Assembly (NCBI RefSeq): GCF_040958095.1
Contig: NC_091193.1
Location: 24,795,401-24,859,400 of the forward strand
Reading direction: 5' to 3'
Source of the DNA: Procambarus clarkii
Lineage: Eukaryota; Arthropoda; Malacostraca; Decapoda; Cambaridae
Length of the DNA: 64,000 nucleotides
The notes beneath the pieces were generated by a model that saw only the letters and a list, made by a program, of their open reading frames with translations, did not search any database and was not told the origin of the DNA. This document shows positions 52,500 through 63,765 of this stretch, piece by piece. The position numbers and the translations under genes were made by a program. How positions within the stretch are numbered: position 1 is the first letter of the stretch; the number at the start of each line of letters is the position of its first letter.

Positions 52500-52975
52500 A
52501 GCTTCCTCACCACTCCCGGAATTCGAACCCCACTCTAGTGAATTCCCGGAAGAGCCGAATAAATTGAATTCGGTACTAAATGTTCAGTGGAACATATAAT
52601 TGTTCGATTAAGCAAGGATTGTTCGTCCAAGTGGTCACCAAGACCGAGCGTTGGAGCTGGCTGTCATCAACTATGATTCACCAAAGTGTAAACAGTTATA
52701 CAGTGTTTTGTTATGCTTACCCATTGTTCCTAGGAAGAAATGGTTGAAGGCTGATAAAATGGTGTCAGGAGAGGCAGGTGGGGTCAGTGGTGTCAGGTGT
52801 TGTCAGGGGAGGCAGGTGGGGTCAGTGGTGGAAGATGTCAGGGGAGGCAGGTGGGGTCAGTGGTGGAAGATGTCAGGGGAGGCAGGTGGGGTCAGGGGAG
52901 GCAGGTGGGGTCAGTGGTGGAAGATGTCAGGGGAGGCAGGTGGGGTCAGTGGTGGAAGGTGTTGTCAGCGCATGC
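52500..52975 (+). repeat. Second composite repeat: leader plus short G-rich minisatellite
   Basis: The leader, about 52520-52760, matches 44955-45175 (ccactctagtgaattcccgg, aatgttcagtggaacatata, attgttcgattaagcaagga, caaagtgtaaacag). The minisatellite 52761-52970 uses the same ggtgtcaggggaggcaggtg core, about six units. A dispersed-repeat fragment lies just upstream (52395-52480). An A15 run follows at 52988. Confidence 0.8.
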
Positions 52976-52999
52976 AGGACCGCAGCCAAAAAAAAAAAA

Positions 53000-55900
53000 A
53001 AAAGAGACTCCAGAGGGAGAGACAAAGAAGCAGTCCGAGAGTCCCACACAAGACCCAGTCAGGTCCAAACCTGCGAGGGTACCAGATAGGACTTCTGTCA
53101 GTTCACCAGGAACCTGAACCCGGCTAGCTGGGAAAGCACCAAACCCCTGACAAGCAGACACGCGGACCGACTGGGAGCCCAGACCAGCCAGTCATTGAGG
53201 TAAGCCAACACCCGAACACGTAACAGATGCAGACGGACCACCGACGACCCTGCAGGTGGGTCATAAGTGTGTTCACACACTTACGACCTGGGTAAGGCGT
53301 GTTAACATGCGAGGTGACAGATTAAACCCGAAAGGGAGACAACGAAAGTGATACCTCTGATGCCCCACAACAAACCCGAGCCAGTCCCTGAACCTCGGAT
53401 GAATTGGGACATGCCAACATGCGTCCTTGAGGTTCAGGGACAACATCCAAGCGCCTGGCTCCAACAGAAGCCAGACCTGGGACAGAGTGGTCATCCAAAA
53501 GGAGGGGCAAGAAACCCAGGGTTCAGATGGGACAAGTCCAGAATGAACCGCAGGTCCACACAGTCCAGTTTCAGAACTGGAAAGAGGTGAGAAACCCACC
53601 TGAGGGACGTCGTCATTTCGACCACGCCCAAGCACACCTACTCCAAGACGACCTGACAGAGCGCAGGAGAGCTGGCCTGACCTGCGAGCCCCGAACCTCC
53701 TGAAGGAGGAGGAGCCACCGCAGGTTGCAAAAAACGACATGAAAAGCCCATGAATCACACCGTCAACGAGGCGATCAGCGAAAGGGCCAACGAGTGGAGC
53801 CCTGGCACGCCCCATCTGGGACGAACCCACCTGGGACCCCCTGGAGGACCAAGGGCAGCTGGAGGAAGTTGCTTGCATATACAGTACTGCTCAAATGCAG
53901 AGGCTGCAAACAACAAAGGACAAAAGAGCGAAGACAATCTAAGAGCCAGGGGCCCAAGCAGATTCCAAGGAGGAAGCGAGCACCACCTGTCGACATGCAA
54001 GACGTGCAGCGAAAAACAGCGACAGCGCATCCCCGCAGGATCGGTGCAAAAAGCTTCAAAAGTGCAGATGACGCACAAGTAACCAAGACCAAGGCGCCGA
54101 CCCCGGAACAGCCCTAAGCGCCTTATACATCCTCCAGAAACCAATCCGAAGACAGCTCAAGAAGGGAAAAGAAATGCAGGACCGAAGCCAACGAGCCCTG
54201 CATGCACAAGTTCTCAGCCACAAGTGCAGCTGACAGCGAAGGAACCTACACGTGAAGCTGAACAGTGCCAACATCCCGCAGAAGGGCCGAAGCGAAAAGG
54301 CACCCCATTACGGTATTCAAAGTTGTCCCCCAGGTCAACCTGTTCCACAGCCAACGCCTCACATCTCTCAAGCATGCGGGTACGTAAGGTGTCCCAAGCA
54401 GGGGGCAGTACGCAAGCCAGGACGACTCCAGAACCTCATAACAAACCCAGTATGCAAACGAAGTTCCAAACCTGAAAAAAAAAGACGGATCCATTATAGA
54501 GGCATACTACAGGTTGTGCAGAATGTAAGCCACAACAGCTGCCCGCACCACAATAGGCAAGACGCGGAAACAAAACACCTCCGGAAAGACGGAACCGAAC
54601 TCTAATCCAGCTTGTACGTAGAGGGGGGAAAGGAAAACCCAACTCCATGTAACAGTAAGCCCCGCTCGGAGGGTCGGAAAACCCAGGCAGAGTCCAATGG
54701 GGCCCAAGGCCCCCAAGCCAGCTCCTCCCCAACCCCAGGAGCCTCCAAATCAGGCCCCAGGGGCGAGTCTTCCTTCAAAGCCCCGGCCTCCCAAGAAAAA
54801 GCCGGGGCGGCCGAAATAGCAGGAAGAGAATGGGTCCACTGGTCAGGCCCCGGAGCTATGGTTGGAGGAACAGACTCGAATCTCTCTGTCGTCACCCCAG
54901 AAGGGGAAACCCCCAAAACCGTCCGAGTCTCAAAAACCTCTAAACCCTGCCCCAACCCCGAAGCCCTCAGACGCTTAGGAGCCAGAAGCATGGGTGGGGG
55001 GAACCAAATGAACCACAGCAGGGGAAGAATGAGGGGGTGTGGACAGAACCAAGGCTGAAGCGACCAACACCCCTAAGTTCAAGTCTTTATAAGCAAAACG
55101 GGGCAGCCTCGGGAAGCAACCAACCGAGCACGTTGCAACAACTTAAACCTATCCTGCAATGTGTGAGCCGCTCTGCACCCGAATAATGTCATCATCGGAT
55201 TGGGTGAATTGAGTCACAAACAAGCAACAAAGCTCGCAAGACTCAGGGTCGAATGTGTCACTTCTTGAGGTTATCTTGAGATGATTTCGGGGCTTTTTAG
55301 TGTCCCCGCGGCCCGGTCCTCGACCAGGCCTCCACCCCCAGGAAGCAGCGCGTGACAGCTGACTAACAACGAGGTACCTATTTTACTGCTAGGTAACAGG
55401 GGCATAGGGTGAAAGAAACTGTGCCCATTGTTTCTCGCCAGCGAGAAACTGACCCAACAGGCAGCACGACGGAGGCAAAAACAATGAGCGTTGCCCTGAG
55501 ACAAGGCGACAGAGCAACCCTCAAACTCACACACGGCGAGAGGGGACTCAGGAGTCGCATCCATCGGACCTGAGTGCCCCCATGGGGTTTCCCAGGGCCC
55601 CCAGATTGGGTCTGCTTAGGGTAATCCCAGGCTGGGTACTGTTAACCGGCACCCAAGCTACCAATCAACACTGCTAAAGCTGAAACTCCAAGATGTGTCC
55701 ACTCACGAGCACAAAGCAAGGGGTACCACCAAACAAAAGCAAATCCTAGAATAACAGGGGGTAGGAACATCAAGGCAGACCCCCCCCCCCCCATCAGGCA
55801 AAAACAAAAAGAAAAATCTCTTAAGGACAGCGTACCCAGAGGGAACAGAATCGGCTGCTGTTATAGGTGAAAACTAGCTGCACAGTATCCCGCACCCCGA

Positions 55901-56642
55901 CCAGTGCAAAAACTACCACTTACCCCAACTCAAGGCAAACAAGGGAGGAAACCCCAAAAAGCACTCGTGGTGGTCAATCACCAAGCAGCAAAAGACCAAC
56001 AAAAGTAGACCCCAAGGTGACTTGTGGAAGAGAACCCCAAGCCCCAAGGGTGGTACTTACAGGGCACTCAGGGAAGGTGACGCTAAGCACATGCAGCCCG
56101 AGTACCACAGAATATTACTCCCAGCTCGCACACCACAGTAAGAGTAGTACTGAAACAGGGAACAGCACAATACAAGAGTCTGGAGCTGGAGCCACCCAAC
56201 CTTGCCGTTTCCCATCAGCCAAAGAACTGGGGTGTGGATCGCCGGTGTGGGGTTTTTGGCTCCCCCTTCACCCCTCCCGGGGAGGGGGGAGCTGCGCAGA
56301 CATACGGCGCGGCTTGTGTGATGTCATGCTTGTTTGCTCGTTTTCATTTAGGGAGTTCTGTCCACTCGTTTGTCTATTTTCGTCGGTTTCACCAGAATAG
56401 GAGGTTGTTTTGGGGCGCTTACCTTTCTGGGTGCCTGTCCCGGTCGATGGCAGATAAAGAATGCTCCAAAATCACAAGTGCATTTCAATAGGCCATTACC
56501 CCTCGTGGCTCTCTGAGGGGGCTAGTTTATGGACTGTGGTCCCCGGTAGTCCTAGAACTCCCCCCACATCGACTGATGCCAAATGTAGGGATATCCATAT
56601 CAGCCTGGATAGCTCCGGGGACCGAAGGGGCGTCCCCCAGAA
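53000..56642 (-). mobile_element. Reversed DIRS-B, 3'-truncated, with recognisable RT
   Basis: The left-repeat tip is at 56642 (on +, gggaccgaaggggcgtcccc then cag), and the terminal repeat spans about 56210-56642. On the - strand, about 53530-53275 gives reverse-transcriptase sequence: LEPGAWMLSLNLKDACWHVP, IHPRFRDWLGFVVGHQRYHF, RCLPFGFNLSPRMLTRLTQV. In the next frame about 53207-53180 gives [11 protein letters not shown], in which the first aspartate of the YLDD box has become asparagine. The element stops near 53000, before RNase H and recombinase. A SINE tail is inserted at 55262-55441. Confidence 0.78.
55262..55441 (-). mobile_element. SINE copy, head missing, reverse
   Basis: The reverse complement of 47190-47345: on + it reads cttgaggttatcttgagatg, atttcggggc, gtgtccccgcggcccggtcc, ggtacctattttactgctag and gtaacaggggcat. 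The tRNA-like head is lost. Confidence 0.8.
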
Positions 56643-56667
56643 ATAATTATAAAATTTAATAGTGCAT

Positions 56668-56762
56668 CCTCACTCTAACGAACCCCGCTCTAGCGAATTC
56701 TCGGAAGATCCGAACAAATTGAATTCGGTACTAAATGTTCAGTGGAACATACAAATGTTCAA
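56668..56762 (+). repeat. Third composite repeat, left part of leader (split by piggyBac-like element)
   Basis: It matches the leader starts at 44953 and 52510 (cactctaacgaaccccgctc, tagcgaattctcgg, gaattcggtactaaatgttc, agtggaacatacaaatgttc). The rest of the leader resumes at 58366 (acaaggattgttcgtccaag), so the element at 56767-58361 landed inside it. Confidence 0.85.
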
Positions 56763-56766
56763 TTAA

Positions 56767-58361
56767 CCCTTAAAGTGCGCATCACGTCATATGACGTGTT
56801 GGACGTTGTTCCAGTCAACTGCGCATCACGTCATATGACGTGTTGGAGTACTACGCAAGATTTAAACGGCCCGCGGATACATGGGGTTCACTACACCATC
56901 AGGGCTCTTGTAAACAGACGCCATTTTAAAAAAAAATCGTGGGCCAAACTCCCGGGTGTTATTGGCCTCAGTATTGAGTGAGCAACCAAGCCTGACGCAC
57001 GCAGCATGAGCTAACAGCACTGCTGTTCAGCTTGTGACCACAGCATCGCCTAAAAATGCCAAAATATACTTGTTCATGCTATTATGTAGTGATGATATTA
57101 TTACAGAAGACCCCTGACTGTGATAAAACTGACCAGGGTTCTGATAATAGCAGAATTGTGGTGATATTTAGTGCTGTGCGCCATGGAGTGAGGAGTAATG
57201 CTGTGGGAGGGAGGATGGTGGCGATGTCTTCTGACTGTGTGTGGCCACCTTTTATTGACTGCACTCACCATACCAGCTTAGTGGTTCGCTATGGTGAACA
57301 CAAATGTAGATACTTATATATAACGTGTGTATAGAGGGTATAAACAGCAAGAGAAGGTTGGGAGCCGCCATTTTGGTGAGGGCGGTGGCGTCGTCTGCAT
57401 GACGCCACCGTGCAGACGACGGTGTTCTTTACTGGTTACCACGATGGTCTTTGGGCACCATACCGGTTTATTTGTACAAGTATGGTGAATAAAACAGATA
57501 GATATTTACTGGTATATATAATGTCTGTATATAGCGTAATAACACCACACAGTATTGTTGGAGGAGAAATAATAGTGCGTCTGGCCTTGAGGGCGGCAGC
57601 CATCAGCTGACTGTGTGAGGTCCTACGTCTTTGTGCCTTTACTCACCATACAAGCTTAGATGTACAGTTATGGTGAACAAAACATGTAGATAGATACTTA
57701 TATATAACGTCTGTATATAGTGAATTATAGCAAAAACAGTATTGTGGGAGGAGAATGTGGGTGAGTCAGATGACTTGAGGGAGGGCGGGAGTGGCTGGCT
57801 GGTACACGGCGGTCGGTCACTCGTTACTTTTTGACTCATAATAGCTACTTAGTGGTTCGTTATAGTGAACAAAACATGCAGATACTTATATATAACCTGT
57901 GCTTATAGTGTAATAACCGACAAAGTATTTGTTCACTGATTGATGAACATAATTGAATCAACAATATGCACACCATATTTTTGAGTACAGCAATGATTCA
58001 CTCATTTTATTATATAAATATATCAAATTACACACTATTGAATAATATTACAGCAAAAACACTATGAAAAATCAATCAGAGACATTGAAATAATTAGGTA
58101 ATTATCTCTTTGTGGCAACTCCGGCCTGACAGCTGGCGAGCAACAGACCGCCTGGGACACACGCTGAGTCAGCGCCTATTTTTTGCCAGATTTCCCTGCT
58201 CTATAGCGGGCAATATATGCCACTTACAATTTTTTTATTATTTTTCCCGTGATCAGTGAACACAAATTAACAGGTTAGGAAGAAAAAATAATTTTTTTTT
58301 TTTTCAAAATTACATGCGCCTGTGGGGAAGAAAGGATATTATACCCCTAGCATGTTAAGGG
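56767..58361 (+). mobile_element. Non-autonomous piggyBac-like element (1595 bp)
   Basis: TTAA duplications lie at 56763-56766 and 58362-58365. Tips are CCCTTAAAGTGCGCATCACG on the left and, inward on the other strand, CCCTTAACATGCTAGGGG on the right, almost the same as the autonomous element at 3298-6244. Near the left end CACGTCATATGACGTG occurs at 56783-56798 and 56827-56842. The interior has no transposase. It holds four or five degenerate ~180-bp repeats (about 57130-57920) containing caccataccagcttag, tatggtgaacaaaacatg and acttatatataac. The right subterminal T-rich tract and agtgaaca motif resemble the 3298 element. Confidence 0.88.
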
Positions 58362-58365
58362 TTAA

Positions 58366-59620
58366 ACAAGGATTGTTCGTCCAAGCGATCACCGAAACCG
58401 AGCTATCATAGTTGATAACAGCCACTGTCATCAATTATGATACACCAAAGTGTAAACAGTTGTACAGTATTATATTTGCTTACCCACTGTTTCCAGTGAG
58501 AAATGATTGAAGGATGATAAAATGGTGTCAGGGGAGGCAGGTTGAGTCATTGGTGAGGGTTGGAGTCTGGGGGGCAAGTGATGTCAGTAGTTGGGGGTTT
58601 AGTGTCAGGAGGCAGGTGGTGGAAGTTATTCTCATTGGGGGGTTGTCAGAGAAGACCTGGTGGTGTCAGTGGTGGAAGTTGTCAGGGGAGGCAGGTGGTA
58701 TTAGGGGGAGACAGGTGGTGTCAGGGGAGGCAGGTGGTGTCAGGAGAGGCAGGTGGTATCAAGGGTGGCAGGTGGTGTCAAGGGTAGCAGGTGGTGTCAG
58801 GGAGGCAGGTGTTGTCAGGGGAGGCAAGTGGTATCAGATGGTGTCAAAGGAGGCAGGTGGTGGTAGTTATTCTCATTGGGGTTGTCAGGAAAGACCTGGT
58901 GGTGTCAGTGGTGGAAGTTGTCAGGGGAGGCAAGTGGTGTCAGGGAGAGACAGGTGGTGTCAGGGGAGGCAGGTGGTGTCAGGAGAGGCAGGTGGTGTCA
59001 AGGGTGGCAGGTGGTGGCAGGTGGTGGCAAGGGGGGCAGGTGGTGTCAGGTGTTGCCAGGGGAGGCAGGTGGTATCAGGTGGTGTCAGAGGAGGCAGATG
59101 GTGTCAGGGGAGGCAGGTGATGTCAGGGGAGGCAGGTGATGTAAGGGAAGGCAGGTGGTGTCAGAGGAGGCAGGTGGTGTCAGGGGGAGGCAGGTGGTGG
59201 CAAGTCGTGTCAGGGGAGGCAGGTGGTGTCAGGTGTTGTCAGGGGGAGGCAGGTGTTGTCAGGAGGAGGCAGGTGGTGTCAGTGGAGGCTGGTGGTGTCA
59301 GGTGTTGTCAGGGGAGGCAGGTGGTGTCAGGGGAGACAGGTGGTGTCAGGGGAGGCAGGTGGTGTCAGGGGAGGCAGGTGTTGTCAGGGGAGGCAGGTGG
59401 TGTCAGGGGAGGCAGGGGAGAGGCAGGTGTTGCCAGGTGTTCTCAGGGGGAGGCAGGTGTTGTCAGGTGTTCTCAGGGGGAGGCAGGTGGTATCAGGGGA
59501 GGCAGGTGGTGTCAGGTGTTGTCAGGGGGAGACAGGTGGTGGCAGGTGTTGTCAGGGGAGGCAGGTGGTGTCAGGGGAAGCAGGTGGTGTCAGGGGAGGC
59601 AGGTGGGGTCAGTGGGTGAG
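58366..59620 (+). repeat. Third composite repeat: leader remainder plus ~19-bp minisatellite
   Basis: Leader sequence to about 58520 (caaagtgtaaacagttgtac, gaaggatgataaaatggtg) is followed by about 1.1 kb of ggcaggtggtgtcagggga units, roughly 19 bp each. Some longer units contain agttattctcattgggg, seen twice at about 58625 and 58865, which hints at a higher-order unit of about 240 bp. The long forward ORFs (GEAGGVRGGRWCQGRQVVS) are a property of the unit. Confidence 0.85.
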
Positions 59621-60060
59621 CTCTGGTTATCAGTTATCTGCTAGTTGGCAATACGTGGCTGGCGCCTCCATACTTCCACCTCGATAGTTCACTCACTGTC
59701 TGCTTTTCACCAAATTAGGAGAGAAAATTTTACCATTTGAGTGGTTTGTAACACATCACTCTATCATAATCCTTAGTCAAAATGAAGAATGCATAATAAA
59801 TGGGGGTATCAGTGGCGAGGGGGATGTATTAGGGGGGTTAGAAAGTCAGCTAGCATCTATGTTTTTTGTTTTTGTTTTTTTGTTGTTGTTTTTTCGTTGG
59901 GTGTGTTGAAGGAGACGCCTCCAAGTTTAGCCCTTCTCCCTGCTGCTACCTCAATACACCCCGTACTAAACTCGAGAATATTTTACTATTTTAGTTGCTT
60001 GTAACAATGCTTTATTATATTATGTAGTCAAAATGAAGAATTCATAAAAAATGGAGGTGT
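59621..60060. other. Spacer between minisatellites
   Basis: Two related segments, about 59715-59810 and 59975-60060, share a taccatttgag/tactattttag, ttgtaacaatgc, gtcaaaatgaagaat and cataa(t)aaatgg(g)ggt order. The whole spacer may therefore be a decayed duplication. No gene recognised. Confidence 0.45.
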
Positions 60061-60490
60061 CAGTGGTGGGGGATGGTGTCAGTGGTGAGGGATGGTGTCA
60101 AGAGAAGTTTGGTGGTTGGGATGGTGTCAAGAGAAGTTTGGTGGTTGGGATGGTGTCAAGAAAAGTTGGTGGTGGGGGATGGTGTCAGTGGTAGGGGATG
60201 GTGTCAGTGGTGGGGGATGGCGTCAGTGGTGGGGGATGGTGTCAGTGGTGGGGGATGGTGTCAGTGGTGGGGGATGGTGTCAGTGGTGGGGGATGGTGTC
60301 AGTGGTGGGGGATGGTGTCAGTGGTGGGGGATGGTGTCAGTGGTGGGGGATGGTGTCAGTGGTGGGGGATGGTGTCAGTGGTGGGGGATGGTGTCAGTGG
60401 TGGGGGATGGTGTCAGTGGTGGGGGATGGTGTCAGTGGTGAGGGATGGTGTCAGTGGTGGAGGATGGTGTCAGTGGTGGGGGGGGGGGGG
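60060..60490 (+). repeat. 20-bp minisatellite, near-perfect array
   Basis: Units of gtgtcagtggtgggggatgg repeat about 15 times with almost no variation between 60180 and 60480. More divergent gtgtcaagagaagtttggtg units come first (60085-60170), and the array ends in a G run. The unit lacks stops in all forward frames. Confidence 0.95.
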
Positions 60491-60529
60491 GGGGTCAAGA
60501 GAAGTTTGGTGGTGGGGAATGGTGTCAGA

Positions 60530-60710
60530 GAAGCGACTGATGACAAAGAGCTGGCAGATTATTATCGACACCTAAAGGGCATGAAAGATATTATAATGAA
60601 GCAGTGCACAACGAAGAAACAAACTATAATTCAAAAGTTTTAGTACAGTTTCACAGTAGGCCTTCAGGACCAGCACCCAGCACTAGCATGGACTCCCTTT
60701 GTGAGTCGGG
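60530..60710 (+). pseudogene. Tigger-type transposase C-terminal tail
   Basis: A frame reading ATDDKELADYYRHLKGMKDI then KQCTTKKQTIIQKF, a stop, and in a shifted frame RPSGPAPSTSMDSL resembles the C-terminal tail of Tigger/jerky-like transposases (acidic stretch, KQTTIxxFF, Ser/Pro-rich end). No catalytic domain precedes it; minisatellite sits where it should be. Weak but suggestive. Confidence 0.4.
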
Positions 60711-61499
60711 TGCAATTTTTCCTAATGCAAATGTGTCCTGGCATATGTATAAAAAATATATATATATTTTTTAAGAAGGTTGTTGGGGCCGAATGGATGG
60801 AACGACTTCCATACTGGAACGAATCGGCTTCGAGGAGAACTACCCAGGACGTGTACAACACTACATCAAAAATGTACCGTCCGGAAAAGGAACAAAGAAA
60901 AGGCCGTAACCAGGGCCGTAATCCATAGCATAGCCAATAAGCCCATACTAATATACACAACAATGAGTAGTATAGAGGAAGGAAATATGGAAACATGCAA
61001 TGAAAAGACCCTAAATATAGTCCAAGCACCAGTAGCTAGTGACAAGAGAGTATAATCCATTAGATGAACTAATAAGATCTAGGAAACAAGTGTTAACAGA
61101 ATGTACATGATCAAATATACACACAGACACTCCAATGTACATATAAGGGTGCAGCCAGGCACTGAACGACAGTCAATGAAGGAGTGTCCAGATAGCATTG
61201 AGTCAATAAATGAGTGCCCAGATAGCATCGATATAAGCACAAAGTAAGATCACGTTAAGATATATGCAAATGGGCAAAACAACACATCACAAACAATACC
61301 CAACACTCACCCAAAAAATGAGAATCATCACCCGGCTGACAGTGTTGCCAGACCGTATACTCTCACCTGTAGAACGTAGACACTATCGTGTCATGACACA
61401 GCTGAGCCATTTACAGGGTAATACTTTTGCGCCTCGGGCATGTGCGCCACAAACTTAGAGGTCATGCCCCCAGTTTGCAGGAGAACGAGAGGCGACACC
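60711..61499. other. Unassigned stretch
   Basis: Short (TA)n near 60755. A 91-codon frame at 60780-61055 shows no recognisable family. A partial direct repeat (gtgtccagatagcat / gtgcccagatagcat) lies at about 61185-61230. Confidence 0.35.
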
Positions 61500-61945
61500 G
61501 AAATGTGTATACTAGTTTCAGTTTTCTCACCTTAATTCTCGTGCTACGTCGTTCATTTTGGTATCATTGTGTTTGCAACTAAATTCCCTGCAGGTGTATA
61601 TGCATATAATGGCCAAAAGCCCAGCGTGACTCCCCGCAGTAAAGCCTAAAGTTACCTACGAACGAGCATCAATTTGCTCACCACAGCCTAATGTGTATAC
61701 TCGTTCAGTTTGATAACATAAATTTTTGTGTTACGTCTTTCATTTTGGTATCAAATTGTTTGCAATATAAAAGGCGCGTATTTAAAGCTATTCCCATAAT
61801 AATAGAGCAATAACTGAAATTTTAACAAATATTATAATTTTGGACGCTCATCATTACAAAATTATTTATATCTTTCCAGTGTTTAGACATCAATTTTTGT
61901 GTTACATCTTTCATTTTGGTATCAAACTGTAAGCACTCTAAAGGC
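61500..61945 (-). repeat. Three reversed copies of the ~120-bp dispersed repeat
   Basis: The copies (about 61500-61612, 61690-61775, 61880-61945) share the reverse core: tgttac(g/a)tc(t/g)tt(t)cattttggtatca, then gtttgcaa and aaaggcgc or tccctgcagg. They become more diverged to the right. Confidence 0.7.
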
Positions 61946-62109
61946 GCTCATTTTTAAACTATCCCGAAGTCGATTGGATAATAAATGAATTTTATACAAA
62001 AAAATTTTTATCAGATGCCAGCACAGTCCAATGCACTCAAGACAAAAAAATCAGACGCCATGGTCATTCGAAGAGTGCAATAGTGTTAACATTCCAGGAG
62101 CATCACTAG

Positions 62110-63765
62110 AGGATTATGTCCAGAGTCGCACGCACAGACACAATAAGAATTTCAGAGAACAACATAGAGCGGATAGAGGTGTCTAGAGATGAAGTGGAAA
62201 CTATGCTAAAGGAGCTCAGTAAGAACAAAGCAGCTGGCCCAGATGGAGTTTCACCATGGGTTCTGAGAGAATGTGCATCTGAGCTCAGCATTCCACTTCA
62301 CCTGATCTTTCAGGCATCCCTGTGTACAGGAATCATAGCAGACGTGTGGAAATAGGCTAACATAGTTCCAATCTACAAAAGTGACAGCAGGGAAGACCCC
62401 CTCAATTATAGACCTGTATCATTGACAAGTGTAGTAGTGAAAGTATTGGAAAAACTAATCAAAACTAAATGGGTAGAACACCTAGAGAGAAATGATATAA
62501 TATCAGACAGACAGTATGGTTTTCGATCTGGAAGATCCTGTGTATCGAATTTACTCCGTTTCTATGATCGAGCAACAGAGATATTACAGGAAAGAGATGG
62601 TTGGGTTGACTGCATCTATCTGGACCTAAAAAAGGCTTTCAACAGAGTTCCACATAAGAGGTTGTTCTGGAAACTAGAAAATATTGGAGGGGTGACAGGT
62701 AAGCTTTTAACATGGGTGAAAAATTTTCTGACTGATAGAAAAATGAAGGCAGTAATCAGAGGCAATGTATAGGACTGGAGAAATGTCACAAGTGGAGTAC
62801 CACAGGGCTCAGTTCTTGCACCAGTGATGTTTATTGTCTACATAAATGATCTACCAGTTGGTATACAGAATTATATGAACATGTTTGCTGATGATGCTAA
62901 GATAATAGGAAGGATAAGAAACTTAGATGATTGTCATGCTCTTCAAGATGACCTGGACAAAATAAGTATATGGAGCACCACTTGGCAAATGGAATTTAAT
63001 GTTAATAAATGCCATGTTATGGAATGTGGAATAGGAGAACATAGACCCCACACAACCTATATATTATGTGAGAAATCTTTAAAGAATTCTGATAAAGAAA
63101 GAGATCTAGGGGTGGTTCTAGATAGAAAACTATCACCTAAGGACCACATAAAGAATATTGTGCGAGGAGCCTATGCCACGCTTTCTAACTTCAGAATTGC
63201 TTTTAAAGACATGGATGGCGATATACTAAAGAAATTGTTCACGACTTTTGTTAGGCCAAAGCTAGAATATGCAGCGGTTGTGTGGTGCCCATATCTTAAG
63301 AAGCACATCAACAAACTGGAAAAGGTGCAAAGACATGCTACTAAGTGGCTCCCAGAACTGAAGGGCAAGAACTACGAGGAGAGGTTAGGGGCAAGAACTA
63401 CGAGGAGAGGTTAGAGGCATTAAATATGCCAAAATTAGAAGACAGAAGGAAAAGAGGTGATATGATCGCTACATACAAAATAGTAACAGGAATTGATAAA
63501 ATCGATAGGGAAGATTTCCTGAGGCCTGGAACTTTAAGAACAAGATGTCATAGATTTAAACTAGCTAAACACAGATGCCGAAGAAATAAAAGAAAATTAA
63601 CTTTCGCAAACAGAGTGGTAGATGGTTGGAACAAGTTAGGTGAGAAGGTGGTGGAGGCCAAGACTGTCAGTAGTTTCAAAGCATTATATGACAAAGAGTG
63701 CTGGGAAGACGGGACACCACGAGCGTAGCTCTCATCCTGTAACTACACTTAGGTAATTACACTGA
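62110..63765 (+). mobile_element. CR1-like LINE, second long copy, 5'-truncated
   Basis: It aligns with 13120-14735. Landmarks: [14 protein letters not shown], a TAG at 62353-62355 (after GIIADVWK), SLTSVVVKVLEKL in the region of 62420, [43 protein letters not shown] (where the other copy has a stop), a TAG at 62770, [23 protein letters not shown], and the C-terminal [21 protein letters not shown] 26-bp tandem duplication near 63365-63416 shifts the frame. The tail is gagcgtagctctcatcctgt plus taggtaattac at 63720-63760. Confidence 0.88.

Noticed and set aside
58514..59644. 376-codon ORF rich in GEAGGVRGGRWCQ
   Set aside because: A minisatellite reading frame, as above; it varies with unit slippage.
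60073..60643. ORFs of the VSVVGDGVSGGGWCQWWGM type in three frames
   Set aside because: Produced by the 20-bp array, whose unit has no forward stop; not a protein gene.
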